Numbered from the stretch's first letter, positions 26,204-35,330 are shown. The stretch: 64,000 bases of DNA from an uncultured Lachnospiraceae bacterium (GCA_910576815.1 CAJTKA010000017.1:1-64000); one strand, 5' to 3'. The notes: a model not told the origin generated them from the letters alone. A program made the numbers and translations.

Positions 26204-26298
26204 CCTCAACGACAGTCTCACTCGGTTTGGTGAAATAACAAGTGTTTTTATTCCTGGCAGAATGAATCATACAACACTGGTAAAAGGAAGAAAATCAT

Positions 26299-26985
26299 AT
26301 GATCACAGATGAGATACAGAAAGAACTTTTTTCCAAACAGGACACCGCCTACCGCGATTTTCAGGCGAAGCTGATCCCCAATCTGGCTGATGGCACGATG
26401 ATCGGCGTGCGGACGCCGGAATTGCGGAAACTGGCAAAACAGTATGCAAAACGGGAAGATATCTCTGTCTTTTTAGATGCGCTGCCCCACGCTTATTTTG
26501 ACGAAAACCAGCTCCATGCCTTCATCATTTGTGAGCGCAGGGACTTTGCGCAGTGTATGGCGGAACTGACCCGGTTTCTGCCCTTTTTGGATAACTGGGC
26601 GACCTGCGACCAGCTCTCGCCCAAACTGTTCAAAAAACACCGTCAGGAACTGCTTCCCTATATCGACGAGTGGCTGGCTTCCGAGCAGACCTATGTGGTA
26701 CGCTTTGGCATCGGTATGCTGATGGAGCATTTTCTGGACGAGGATTTCGATCTTCGCTATCCGGAAGCGGTCGCAGGGATCCGTTCCGACGAATACTATG
26801 TCAATATGATGATCGCCTGGTACTTTGCCACAGCGCTGGCAAAACAGTATCAGGCGGTACTGCCGTTTCTGGAACAGAACAGACTTGACTCTTGGGCGCA
26901 CAATAAGACCATCCAAAAGGCTGTGGAAAGCCTGCGCATCACGCAGGAGCAGAAAGCATATCTGAAGACGTTGAAGCGCGTATAG
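26299..26985 (+). CDS. DNA alkylation repair (AlkD-like HEAT-repeat) protein
   Basis: AlkD proteins are HEAT-repeat glycosylases that excise N3/N7-alkylated purines. The 228-residue product carries typical family stretches: MIGVRTPELRKLAKQYA near residue 35, FLDNWATCDQLSPKLFKKH near 95, and SEQTYVVRFGIGMLMEHFLD near 130. Aromatic and acidic residues that line the DNA groove in AlkD are present, but activity cannot be judged from sequence. Length is normal. A hairpin includes the stop codon. Confidence 0.88.
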   Translation: MITDEIQKELFSKQDTAYRDFQAKLIPNLADGTMIGVRTPELRKLAKQYAKREDISVFLDALPHAYFDENQLHAFIICERRDFAQCMAELTRFLPFLDNWATCDQLSPKLFKKHRQELLPYIDEWLASEQTYVVRFGIGMLMEHFLDEDFDLRYPEAVAGIRSDEYYVNMMIAWYFATALAKQYQAVLPFLEQNRLDSWAHNKTIQKAVESLRITQEQKAYLKTLKRV

Positions 26986-27066
26986 AAACGATTGCTTATA
27001 CGCGCAAAAGACCAGACTCAAAGCACGAAGCTTTTTGTCTGGTCAGTGTAAAAGGGGAATTTTACA
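26976..27066. terminator. Three consecutive hairpins between convergent genes
   Basis: Palindromes lie at 26976-27005 (GCGCGTATA / TATACGCGC), 27010-27044 (GACCAGAC / GTCTGGTC, with further pairing of AAAGC/GCTTT) and 27047-27066 (TGTAAAA / TTTTACA). The middle one is followed on the minus strand by TTTTGCG. They probably end transcription from both sides; the first overlaps the end of the alkD-like gene. Confidence 0.6.
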
Positions 27067-27162
27067 TTAGTTATCATATCAGAGATTCTTGTCGAAAGCA
27101 AGCATAATTTGCTAAAATTCGCAAGAAATTTTTTCCAGCCCGTTACAAAGGGCAAAATGCGT

Positions 27163-27588
27163 TTATACGCTGAACGACATAAGCGCAAGCTTCGAGATCG
27201 CAAGCTCCTGAATCACAAGACCTTTCGCCTTTTTCTGCGCCAGATTCATATCCACAAGCGCCGCAAGCGGCATAAGTTTTGTGGTATAGCCCATCTTTTT
27301 CTTCCCCAAAAGGGATCTCTTTTCCTCCAGAATGCTGACCTTCAGCTTTACTCTCAGCTGTTCATACGTGCGACAGGAAAACTGCTCTTTTGTCATGTAA
27401 TAAAAATGACTTTCCAGTGTCGTCTCGGGATCGGTATCCTTAAAGATATAATGCTCCACGATACTCTTATACTTAAAGTTTACCATTTCATCCTGCATGA
27501 TCTCCGCATAACTCAGCTTCGCGCCCAGATAAACGGAACCCGTATCCTGCATAAAATACTTATAATCTTTATTTTCTGTCTCCATCAA
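27163..27588 (-). CDS. Conserved hypothetical protein of about 140 residues
   Basis: This soluble 141-residue protein has no recognised domain. It has a YxxFMQDTGSVYLGAKLSYAE-like opening and a basic middle. It overlaps the preceding sigma-like gene by 4 bases (stop/start overlap), so translation of the two is probably coupled, and it may work with that protein. Similar pairs are, to my knowledge, found in Lachnospiraceae, but no function is established. Confidence 0.65.
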   Translation of the reverse strand: MMETENKDYKYFMQDTGSVYLGAKLSYAEIMQDEMVNFKYKSIVEHYIFKDTDPETTLESHFYYMTKEQFSCRTYEQLRVKLKVSILEEKRSLLGKKKMGYTTKLMPLAALVDMNLAQKKAKGLVIQELAISKLALMSFSV

Positions 27589-28337
27589 TATTCCTCTTTG
27601 GCCGGGGCTTCTATGGCTTCGATTTTTCCGCCGCTTACGCGCACAGCATCCTCGATGGCCTTTCTGGAAATCCCTGATTCCTCCATCAGCTCCTCTACCG
27701 TCACCTTTCTGCGCAGTTCTTCCTGCAGGGCATTCGCCGCGTCCGCCACTTTATTGACCTTATCCGCGATCTTCCGATCGCTCTTTTCCTCAGCCGCGTT
27801 TTCCGCGATGCTTTCCTCCATGGCATCCATGATCATCTTCGTGAGCATCCCCAGCGCTTCGCCTGCATTTTCTTCGGCTCCCAGCATGGTAACGCCAAAC
27901 GAGAGCGCCACATTGCCCTCCCCGATCAAGTCCTCCAGACTGACGCCCTGTCCCGTATAAAGTTTAGCGATCTGCGGAACCTCCGGCAGCATCAGTTCCG
28001 TCACCCGCCTGATCGCATCCGCATCTCCCGCCATGGCAGAAAGGGTAATCGCCTCCCTCTCGCCTTCTGTAACCATAGGGATCGCTCCCAGCGCCTCCAG
28101 ATAAGAATCCAGATAATTGCGCTCCTCCTCCTGCAAAAAGGCGTCCGCATCCACCGGCTCGTCCACGCCGATCTTATTTTGGCGCAGATAGTCATAGACC
28201 ATCTCCATCTGCTCATCAGAAAGAGAAAGCGTCTGAAACGCTTCCTCCACCTCTGCCTTTGTGATAAAATTCTGCTGTTCCCTTGCCTTGTGCTTTACTT
28301 CCTCAAGGGTCTTCCCAAATTCGATTTCCCGATTCAT
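27585..28337 (-). CDS. Sigma-70-like protein lacking promoter-recognition region 4
   Basis: The 250-residue product resembles a principal sigma factor only in parts. Residues 1-45 resemble sigma region 1.1 (EEVKHKAREQQNFITKAEVE; QMEMVYDYLRQNKIGV). Residues about 95-140 resemble region 2 (VPQIAKLYTGQGVSLEDLIGEGNVAL). Residues 195-240 resemble region 3 (RKVTVEELMEESGISRKAIE). The -10 recognition motif of region 2.4 and the whole of region 4 are absent. It could be an anti-sigma decoy, a polymerase-binding regulator or a decayed sigma. A 4-base overlap joins it to the next gene. Confidence 0.75.
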   Translation of the reverse strand: MNREIEFGKTLEEVKHKAREQQNFITKAEVEEAFQTLSLSDEQMEMVYDYLRQNKIGVDEPVDADAFLQEEERNYLDSYLEALGAIPMVTEGEREAITLSAMAGDADAIRRVTELMLPEVPQIAKLYTGQGVSLEDLIGEGNVALSFGVTMLGAEENAGEALGMLTKMIMDAMEESIAENAAEEKSDRKIADKVNKVADAANALQEELRRKVTVEELMEESGISRKAIEDAVRVSGGKIEAIEAPAKEEY

Positions 28338-28412
28338 TTCTCTCCCTGTTTATTTGATAACGTATGATATTTATTTTCATCGCACATAAAATCTCAGCCG
28401 CCGTCTGCACCA

Positions 28413-29297
28413 TCAGTTTCTCTTGATATGCGTATGGGTATACAAATGCTCCTCGCAGTACTCGTAGTTTCCGTCGCATTTCGAACAGAAACGGAACTGC
28501 ATCTGCGGGCTGTCCACCTCGGTCCTGCCGCAGATTGCACACTTGTGTTTAGTGATCCCCGTGCTTCTTCTCACTTCCCGCTTAAACTCCTGCCGCCTGT
28601 GGATCTGCTTCGGATTCAGGTGCATCATATTGCGCGAAGTCAGGAAGAACACCACAAAATTAAGCAGGGACGCACCGATCGCAAACTTCCCGTACACGCT
28701 CGTGCCAAGGAACTGGAACAGTAACATCACCGCGTAGATGATACCCAACCACTTCACACGAATCGGGATAATAAACATAAGCAGTACCTGCGCGTCCGGG
28801 AAAGTCGCCGCATACGCCAAAAAGATCGACATATTGATATAATAGGTGCTGAACACCATCGCTATAACGGTAAAATACTCGTCAGGCGTATTGATCGTCA
28901 AAACCATATTCATCAACGGGATTTTCGGCTGAAACAGATAGCAGTATCCCATCAGCAAAAAACTGCCCGCAATGGTAAAGAGCATCCCCTGGAACAGATA
29001 GACATTATAGCGGTAGGTACCCCATACCCGTTCCAGTGAGGTACCGATCGAACAGTAAAAATATAACATCAGTAATGTAAAGAACAGCCCGCCGCTGCTC
29101 GGCGGTATCAGGATCCAGGTCACGAGCCGCCAGATCTGCCCGTGCAGAATCGCATAAGGATTTAAGGTCAGGTAGGAAATCAGCAGACCGCTTCTGTCAA
29201 ACATCTGCAGCAGATACCCGACCGCATAGCACATGACCAGCACAAAAGAAAGATTTCTGATCGCATATTTTCCAAATTTCCGTTCAAAAGGGCTCAT
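28413..29297 (-). CDS. Rhomboid-like membrane protein without catalytic residues, with C-terminal zinc ribbon
   Basis: This 294-residue membrane protein has about six helices. Several stretches fit the rhomboid fold: GQIWRLVTWILIPPS near residue 55, GTSLERVWGTYRYNVYLF near 85, and TFPDAQVLLMFIIPIRVKWL near 170. Where rhomboid proteases have the GxSG serine motif, this protein reads YYINMS, and the TM6 histidine is also missing (FAIGASLLN). I therefore expect an inactive rhomboid-like protein. The soluble C-terminus (from about 250) carries CAIC, CSKC and CEEH, a zinc-ribbon pattern. The pairing of these parts is unusual, and its role is unknown. Confidence 0.72.
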   Translation of the reverse strand: MSPFERKFGKYAIRNLSFVLVMCYAVGYLLQMFDRSGLLISYLTLNPYAILHGQIWRLVTWILIPPSSGGLFFTLLMLYFYCSIGTSLERVWGTYRYNVYLFQGMLFTIAGSFLLMGYCYLFQPKIPLMNMVLTINTPDEYFTVIAMVFSTYYINMSIFLAYAATFPDAQVLLMFIIPIRVKWLGIIYAVMLLFQFLGTSVYGKFAIGASLLNFVVFFLTSRNMMHLNPKQIHRRQEFKREVRRSTGITKHKCAICGRTEVDSPQMQFRFCSKCDGNYEYCEEHLYTHTHIKRN

Positions 29298-29552
29298 GTT
29301 TCACACTCCATCCAAAATATATAATATAATATAGCATCCCTCCTACTAAAAGTAAACGACGCAGCCCGCCAAAAACGCCAAGTTATAAAAATTTTATATT
29401 TGCCTCCCGAAAACTTCACTTTTTTCTTTGTTTTCTAGGAATTGGATGATTGCTTTTTTGCACGTCGTGTCGTATAATGACGTCGTATGCCGAAAAACAC
29501 ATAATAATAGGTATAAATAACATTTGACCACGATTTAAGGAGTGATGAAAAA
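29298..29552. promoter_or_regulatory. Intergenic region with promoter for the dehydratase activase
   Basis: On the plus strand TTGCTT (29451-29456) and TATAAT (29473-29478) are 16 bases apart and lie about 80 bases before the GTG start. A GACGT/CGTCG-rich stretch around the -10 box has weak symmetry. An AT-rich run at 29313-29332 probably belongs to the promoter of the rhomboid-like gene on the other strand. Confidence 0.6.
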
Positions 29553-32500
29553 GTGAGTGATATGCAATATACTCTTGGCATCGATATCGGCTCTACTACC
29601 GTTAAGATCGCCATCCTGGATAACAGACAGCAGATCCTCTTTTCCGACTATCAGAGACACTTTGCAAATATCAAAGAGACGCTCGCAGGGCTTTTATCCC
29701 AGGCTTACGAAAAGCTCGGAAACCTTACCGTACATCCCATGATCACGGGTTCCGGCGGTCTCACCCTGGCCAACCACCTGCAGATCCCCTTCGTGCAGGA
29801 GGTCATTGCGGTATCGACTTCCCTGCAGACCTTTGCGCCTGTCACAGACGTGGCGATTGAACTGGGCGGCGAGGATGCCAAGATCATCTACTTTGAGGAC
29901 GGCAATGTCGAACAGCGCATGAACGGCATTTGCGCCGGCGGCACGGGTTCCTTTATCGACCAGATGGCTTCCCTGTTACAGACGGACGCCGCGGGCCTAA
30001 ATGAGTACGCGAAAAACTATCATTCTCTCTATACCATAGCCGCCCGCTGCGGCGTATTTGCAAAGTCAGACATCCAGCCTCTGATCAACGAGGGCGCCAC
30101 CAAAGAAGACCTCTCCGCCTCTATTTTTCAGGCGGTGGTCAACCAGACCATCAGCGGCCTCGCCTGCGGCAAACCGATCAGAGGTCATGTAGCCTTTCTC
30201 GGCGGTCCGCTGCACTTTTTATCGGAATTAAAGCAGTCCTTTATCCGCACGTTAAAGCTGGATGACGCCCACATCATCGATATGGACAACTCGCATCTGT
30301 TCGCCGCCATCGGCTCCGCCTTAAATGCCGGGGAAGAAACGCACTACTCGATGGAAGATTTGAAGGATAAGCTCTCCGGCGATATCAAAATGGAGTTTGA
30401 GGTAGAACGCATGGAGCCGCTCTTTGCCGCCCGGGCGGATTATGACGCCTTTCTTGCGCGCCATAATACCCATCATGTGACAACGGGCGATCTTGCCTCC
30501 TATCAGGGCAGGTGTTTTCTGGGCATCGACGCAGGTTCCACCACCACCAAGGTCGCGCTCGTGGACGAGCAGGGCTCTCTGCTCTACTCCTTCTACAGCA
30601 GCAACGACGGCAGCCCCTTAAAAACGGCCATCCGTTCCTTAAAGGAAATCTATCGTCTGCTCCCGGAAGGCGTGACCATCGCCCGTTCCTGCTCCACTGG
30701 CTACGGTGAGGCGCTGATGAAGGCTGCCTTTTTGCTGGATGACGGCGAGGTGGAGACCGTAGCGCACTACAATGCCGCCGCCTTCTTTGACCCAGAGGTG
30801 GACTGTATCTTAGACATCGGCGGACAGGACATGAAATGTATCAAAATCAAAAATCAGACCGTGGACAGCGTGCAGCTCAACGAAGCTTGCTCCTCAGGCT
30901 GTGGTTCCTTTATTGAAACCTTCGCCAAGTCATTAAACTACGGAGTGGAGGACTTTGCCCAGACCGCGCTTTTTGCCGAGCATCCAATCGATCTGGGCAC
31001 CCGCTGTACCGTATTTATGAACTCCAAAGTAAAACAGGCGCAGAAGGAGGGCGCATCCGTCTCCGATATCTCGGCGGGTCTGGCCTACTCCGTTATCAAG
31101 AACGCGCTTTTTAAGGTCATCAAGGTCTCCGACGCCTCAGAACTTGGCAAAAACATCGTCGTACAGGGCGGCACCTTCTACAATGACGCCGTCCTTCGCA
31201 GCTTTGAGAAAATCGCCGGCTGTGAAGCGATCCGCCCCGATATCGCCGGGATCATGGGCGCCTTCGGCGCGGCGCTGATTGCCAGAGAACGCTTCCGGGA
31301 AGGCTATCAGACCTCGATGCTGAATCTGGAACAGATAACCAATTTACAGTTTGAGACCAGCATGGCCAAGTGCAAGGGCTGCACCAACAACTGTCGGCTT
31401 ACCATCAACAAATTTACGGGCGGTCGCCAATACATCTCCGGCAACCGCTGCGAAAGAGGCTTAGGGCGACAGAAAAAGGAAAACGGCGTCCCCAATCTTT
31501 TTGAATACAAACTGAAACGCTATTTTGATTATGAACCGCTACCCACAGACGAGGCGATGCGCGGCACCGTTGGTATCCCACGCGTTCTGAATATGTACGA
31601 AAATTATCCTTTCTGGTTCACCTTCTTTACGAAGCTGGGCTTTCGCGTGGTGCTTTCCCCGCTCTCTAACCGCAAGATCTATGAGCTGGGCATCGAATCC
31701 ATCCCCAGCGAGTCGGAATGTTATCCGGCAAAGCTGGCGCACGGTCATGTATCCTGGCTCATCAAACAAAACGTGGACTTTATCTTCTACCCTGCCCTTT
31801 TTTACGAGCGGGACGAGTTCCACGACGCTAACAACCACTATAACTGCCCCATCGTCACCTCCTACTCTGAGAATATCAAGAATAACGTGGAGGAGATCGG
31901 GCGCGGCGAAGTACGCTTCCGCAATCCGTTTATGTCCTTTAAAAGCTTGCAGACTGTCACGGAAGCGCTTACCAGAGAATTTCAAGAGCTTCCCATAACA
32001 GCCGTTATGGATGCAGCGGAGGCTGCGTGGTCAGAGCTTGCGGCGGCAAGACAGGACATGCGCAACAAAGGTGAAGAAGTGCTGCGCTATCTGGAAACCA
32101 ACCACAAACGCGGCATCGTGCTGGCAGGGCGGCCTTACCATGTCGACCCGGAAATCAACCACGGTATTCCCGAGCTGATCACCTCCTACGACATCGCGGT
32201 GCTGACCGAGGACTCCGTCTCTCATCTGACTGCCCCAGAGCGGCCACTGATCGTCTCCGACCAGTGGATGTACCACTCCAGGCTCTACGCGGCAGCCAGC
32301 TTTGTCAAGACCAGAGACGATCTGGATCTCATTCAATTGAACTCCTTTGGCTGCGGCCTGGACGCTGTGACCACCGATCAGGTGAACGACATCCTCACAG
32401 GCTCAGACAAGATCTACACCTGCCTAAAAATCGACGAAGTCAACAATCTGGGAGCAGCGAGGATCCGCATCCGTTCCCTGCTCTCCGCCATCCAGGTCAG

Positions 32501-33794
32501 AGAGCAGAAAAAGAAGCCCCGCACCATCCGTTCCAGCGCCATCGAGAAACGGCCTTTCACGGAAGAAATGCGAAAGGATTACACCATCCTCTGTCCACAG
32601 ATGTCGCCCATCCACTTCGATATCATGGAGGCTGCCTTCGGCGCCTGCGGTTACCACTTCGAAGTACTTAACAATGATACCAGACAGGCCATTGACACCG
32701 GTCTGAAATACGTGAATAATGACGCCTGTTATCCTTCCCTGATCGTGGTAGGACAAATCATGGACGCCCTGCTCTCCGGAAAATATGACCTGAATCAGGT
32801 GGCTGTCATCATGACTCAGACAGGCGGCGGCTGCCGCGCTACCAACTACGTGGGCTTTATCAGACGGGCTCTGGAAAAGGCAGGTATGCAGCAAATTCCC
32901 GTGATTTCCTTAAATCTGGGCGGCATCGAGAGCAATCCCGGTTTCCACATAGGCGCCGATCTCTTGCTGCGCGCTGCTTACAGTGCCCTCTTTGGCGATA
33001 TCTTTATGCGCTGTGTCTACCGTATGCGCCCCTATGAGAAAGAAGCAGGCTCTGTAGACGCCCTGCATGCTGCTTGGGCGAAACGCTGCCGCAGCTTTGT
33101 CTCCAAAAAGCACATGAACCATCTGACCTTCCGCAAGATGTGCCGTCAGATCGTGCGCGATTTTGACGCCATCCCCATAGACGAGACATTGCAAAAACCC
33201 CGTGTCGGCATAGTGGGCGAGATCCTGGTGAAGTTTGCCCCCGCCGCCAACAATCATCTGGTGGAACTTTTGGAAGCGGAAGGCGCAGAGGCTGTCGTGC
33301 CTGATCTTCTGGATTTCATGCTCTACTGCTTCTACAACCAGATTTACAAAGCGGAATACCTGGGCACCTCCAAAAAGGCCTCTCTGTTCTCAGCCCTCGG
33401 CATCAGGGCATTGGAGTGGCTGCGCGCCCCCGCCGCCAAGGAATTTGCCAAGAGTAAACATTTTACCCCGCCCGTGAGTATCTACACACTGGTGGATTAC
33501 GCCAAACCCATCGTCGATATCGGCAACCAGACGGGAGAAGGCTGGTTTCTCACCGGTGAAATGGTGGAGCTCATCCACAGCGGCGTAGAAAACATTGTCT
33601 GCACCCAGCCCTTCGGCTGCCTGCCGAACCATGTGGTGGGTAAGGGCGTTATCAAAGAGTTACGGCATCGTTTCCCCGGCGCCAATATCGTAGCCATCGA
33701 CTACGATCCCGGCGCCAGCGAGGTCAATCAACTAAACCGTATCAAACTGATGCTCTCCACGGCACAGAAGAATCTGAAAAAGCAGAACAAATAA
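29553..33794 (+). CDS. Giant 2-hydroxyacyl-CoA dehydratase activase-related protein (two ASKHA domains plus dehydratase-like C-terminus)
   Basis: This 1413-residue protein belongs to the BadF/BadG/BcrA/HgdC ATPase group. Domain 1 (about 5-260) has LGIDIGSTTVKIAIL, ICAGGTGSFIDQMA and AARCGVFAKSDIQ. Domain 2 (about 325-590) repeats them as FLGIDAGSTTTKVALV, CSSGCGSFIETFA and GTRCTVFMNSKVKQ. The cysteines match those that hold the bridging [4Fe-4S] cluster in HgdC. Residues about 615-640 add CKGCTNNCRL, and the rest is a DUF2229/dehydratase-subunit-like region. The role is probably ATP-driven, low-potential electron transfer to a radical dehydratase or another enzyme; no dehydratase gene is nearby. 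Translation starts at GTG, 11 bases after AAGGAG. A perfect terminator follows. Confidence 0.92.
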   Translation: MSDMQYTLGIDIGSTTVKIAILDNRQQILFSDYQRHFANIKETLAGLLSQAYEKLGNLTVHPMITGSGGLTLANHLQIPFVQEVIAVSTSLQTFAPVTDVAIELGGEDAKIIYFEDGNVEQRMNGICAGGTGSFIDQMASLLQTDAAGLNEYAKNYHSLYTIAARCGVFAKSDIQPLINEGATKEDLSASIFQAVVNQTISGLACGKPIRGHVAFLGGPLHFLSELKQSFIRTLKLDDAHIIDMDNSHLFAAIGSALNAGEETHYSMEDLKDKLSGDIKMEFEVERMEPLFAARADYDAFLARHNTHHVTTGDLASYQGRCFLGIDAGSTTTKVALVDEQGSLLYSFYSSNDGSPLKTAIRSLKEIYRLLPEGVTIARSCSTGYGEALMKAAFLLDDGEVETVAHYNAAAFFDPEVDCILDIGGQDMKCIKIKNQTVDSVQLNEACSSGCGSFIETFAKSLNYGVEDFAQTALFAEHPIDLGTRCTVFMNSKVKQAQKEGASVSDISAGLAYSVIKNALFKVIKVSDASELGKNIVVQGGTFYNDAVLRSFEKIAGCEAIRPDIAGIMGAFGAALIARERFREGYQTSMLNLEQITNLQFETSMAKCKGCTNNCRLTINKFTGGRQYISGNRCERGLGRQKKENGVPNLFEYKLKRYFDYEPLPTDEAMRGTVGIPRVLNMYENYPFWFTFFTKLGFRVVLSPLSNRKIYELGIESIPSESECYPAKLAHGHVSWLIKQNVDFIFYPALFYERDEFHDANNHYNCPIVTSYSENIKNNVEEIGRGEVRFRNPFMSFKSLQTVTEALTREFQELPITAVMDAAEAAWSELAAARQDMRNKGEEVLRYLETNHKRGIVLAGRPYHVDPEINHGIPELITSYDIAVLTEDSVSHLTAPERPLIVSDQWMYHSRLYAAASFVKTRDDLDLIQLNSFGCGLDAVTTDQVNDILTGSDKIYTCLKIDEVNNLGAARIRIRSLLSAIQVREQKKKPRTIRSSAIEKRPFTEEMRKDYTILCPQMSPIHFDIMEAAFGACGYHFEVLNNDTRQAIDTGLKYVNNDACYPSLIVVGQIMDALLSGKYDLNQVAVIMTQTGGGCRATNYVGFIRRALEKAGMQQIPVISLNLGGIESNPGFHIGADLLLRAAYSALFGDIFMRCVYRMRPYEKEAGSVDALHAAWAKRCRSFVSKKHMNHLTFRKMCRQIVRDFDAIPIDETLQKPRVGIVGEILVKFAPAANNHLVELLEAEGAEAVVPDLLDFMLYCFYNQIYKAEYLGTSKKASLFSALGIRALEWLRAPAAKEFAKSKHFTPPVSIYTLVDYAKPIVDIGNQTGEGWFLTGEMVELIHSGVENIVCTQPFGCLPNHVVGKGVIKELRHRFPGANIVAIDYDPGASEVNQLNRIKLMLSTAQKNLKKQNK

Positions 33795-33830
33795 AGAAGG
33801 CGCAGGGAAAACCCTGCGCCTTCTTTATTT
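33793..33830 (+). terminator. Strong terminator after the activase gene
   Basis: A 15-base perfect stem (AAAGAAGGCGCAGGG / CCCTGCGCCTTCTTT) with an AAAA loop is followed by TATTT. It overlaps the stop codon and may serve both strands, since the next minus-strand gene ends at 33841. Confidence 0.92.
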
Positions 33831-33840
33831 CGTATTAGGT

Positions 33841-34131
33841 TTAGTAGAACGTCCTGTCCACCTTGCGGTTTATGAAACGAATCTTGTCCCGCGTCTCCTC
33901 ATCCAGCTCCTGGATCGCATCGTCCGCACTCTCTTTTTGCAGTTGATTGACACAGAACACACAGGCTCCAAAAGTCTCGCCCGAGAAAAGCTTTGGCTTC
34001 TCCCACTTCACAAAATAGGATACCCGATGCTTTAAGAGTACCTTTTCAATCTTTTCCTTGGTCTCCATATCCTTGACCTGGCACCATTCCAATTCGTTGT
34101 GCACCTTTACCTTTTGATAAGCAGTCTCCAT
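33841..34131 (-). CDS. Conserved hypothetical protein, 96 residues
   Basis: This is a small charged protein with no signal peptide or membrane segment. It contains a VSYFVKWEKPKLFSGE stretch and a CVFC pair near residue 58. I do not recognise the family. The gene has its own promoter on the minus strand (34201-34229) and shares the strong hairpin downstream with the activase gene. Confidence 0.6.
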   Translation of the reverse strand: METAYQKVKVHNELEWCQVKDMETKEKIEKVLLKHRVSYFVKWEKPKLFSGETFGACVFCVNQLQKESADDAIQELDEETRDKIRFINRKVDRTFY

Positions 34132-34200
34132 AATTCGCCATTTCCCCCGTATCGAAGTTTCATCGGGACGCCGCCCGCATTCTTTCCAAAATACAAGTCA

Positions 34201-34229
34201 ATTATAATGCAAAATTTTGAATTATGCAA
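34201..34229 (-). promoter_or_regulatory. Promoter for the 96-residue hypothetical gene
   Basis: On the minus strand TTGCAT and TATAAT are separated by 17 bases. The -10 box is about 70 bases from the start codon. Confidence 0.65.
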
Positions 34230-34326
34230 ACTTTTTTCAAATACACTCCATGCAATTTACTCAAAAGTTTAAGAAAATCTTAAACAACTCTTTCGTACTT
34301 TTGACAGTCCTTGATACCATCGCGCC

Positions 34327-34355
34327 TTGCAGTGCCTCCCCATTTATGTTATGAT
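34327..34355 (+). promoter_or_regulatory. Promoter for metA
   Basis: TTGCAG (34327-34332) and TATGAT (34350-34355) are 17 bases apart and 37 bases before the ATG. No SAM or T-box riboswitch fits in the short leader; an AAGGAGG site precedes the start. Confidence 0.65.
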
Positions 34356-34392
34356 TGACGAAACATAACACAAGAAAATAAGGAGGCCCATC

Positions 34393-35307
34393 ATGCCTAT
34401 CAAAGTAGCGGATCTTCTTCCCGCAACCAGCATTCTGGAACAGGAAAATATCTTCGTTATGACGGAGTTTCGCGCCTTACATCAGGACATCCGTCCACTG
34501 GACGTATTGATCTTAAATCTCATGCCCACAAAAGAAGTCACGGAGACTCAGCTTTTGCGCAAACTTTCCAACTCACCCCTGCAGGTGAACGTGGAATTTC
34601 TGCAGACTGCCAGCTACAAGCCGATCCATGCCGATTCCGGTCATATGCAGTCTTTCTACACTACCTTTGATCAGATCAAAGACCGCAAATTTGACGGTAT
34701 GATCATCACCGGCGCGCCTTTGGATCATGTTCGCTTTGAAAAAGTCGCCTACTGGGATGAAATCTGTACCATTATGGAATGGGGCCGCACCCACGTACAC
34801 TGCACCCTCCATCTGTGCTGGGGGGCCTTTGCCGCACTGTACTACTTCTACGGTTTGGACAGAGAGGACTTGGACGAAAAGCTCTCCGGCGTTTACCTGC
34901 ATCAGATATTAAAGAAAAAATCACCCTTATTCCGAGGCTTTGACGACGTCTTCTACGCCCCACAATCCAGGGCGATGACCATCGCGCCTTCACAGATTGC
35001 CTCGGTGCCCGGTCTGGAGTTGATGGCTGTCTCCGACGAGGCAGGTGTTGCCATCGCCAAAACCGAGGACAGCCGCCATTTCTTCGTCACCTGCCATCTG
35101 GAGTATGACGCAAACACGCTGGCGCTCGAGTATGCGCGTGACCTGGAAAAAGGAATGAATCCAAAGATTCCGGTGAATTACTTCCCGGAGGATAACCCCG
35201 CGAGAGACCCCATCGTCAACTGGCGGGCCGCCGGGCAGCTTTTCTTCTCCAACTGGCTCAATTATTACGTCTATCAGACTACGCCCTACGATGTGCGGGA
35301 AATTTAG
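34393..35307 (+). CDS. metA: Homoserine O-acyltransferase (MetA)
   Basis: MetA acylates homoserine in the first committed step of methionine synthesis. The 304-residue product has the whole family pattern: the start MPIKVADLLPATSILEQENI, the catalytic cysteine C142 in LHLCWGA, HLEYDANTLALEY, and the C-terminal LFFSNWLNYYVYQTTPYDVR. Position 111 decides acyl-CoA choice in this family: Gly gives succinyl-CoA and Glu gives acetyl-CoA, as shown for Escherichia coli and Bacillus cereus enzymes. Here residue 111 is Asp (ITGAPLDHVRF). An acidic side chain suggests acetyl-CoA, but the residue is uncommon. The gene is monocistronic, with a promoter and a bidirectional terminator. Confidence 0.96.
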   Translation: MPIKVADLLPATSILEQENIFVMTEFRALHQDIRPLDVLILNLMPTKEVTETQLLRKLSNSPLQVNVEFLQTASYKPIHADSGHMQSFYTTFDQIKDRKFDGMIITGAPLDHVRFEKVAYWDEICTIMEWGRTHVHCTLHLCWGAFAALYYFYGLDREDLDEKLSGVYLHQILKKKSPLFRGFDDVFYAPQSRAMTIAPSQIASVPGLELMAVSDEAGVAIAKTEDSRHFFVTCHLEYDANTLALEYARDLEKGMNPKIPVNYFPEDNPARDPIVNWRAAGQLFFSNWLNYYVYQTTPYDVREI

Positions 35308-35330
35308 AATAACTACCGTTATTAAAATAA

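Noticed and set aside
34229..34392. SAM riboswitch or T-box before metA
   Set aside because: The distance from the -10 box to the ATG is 37 bases and no conserved core is present.
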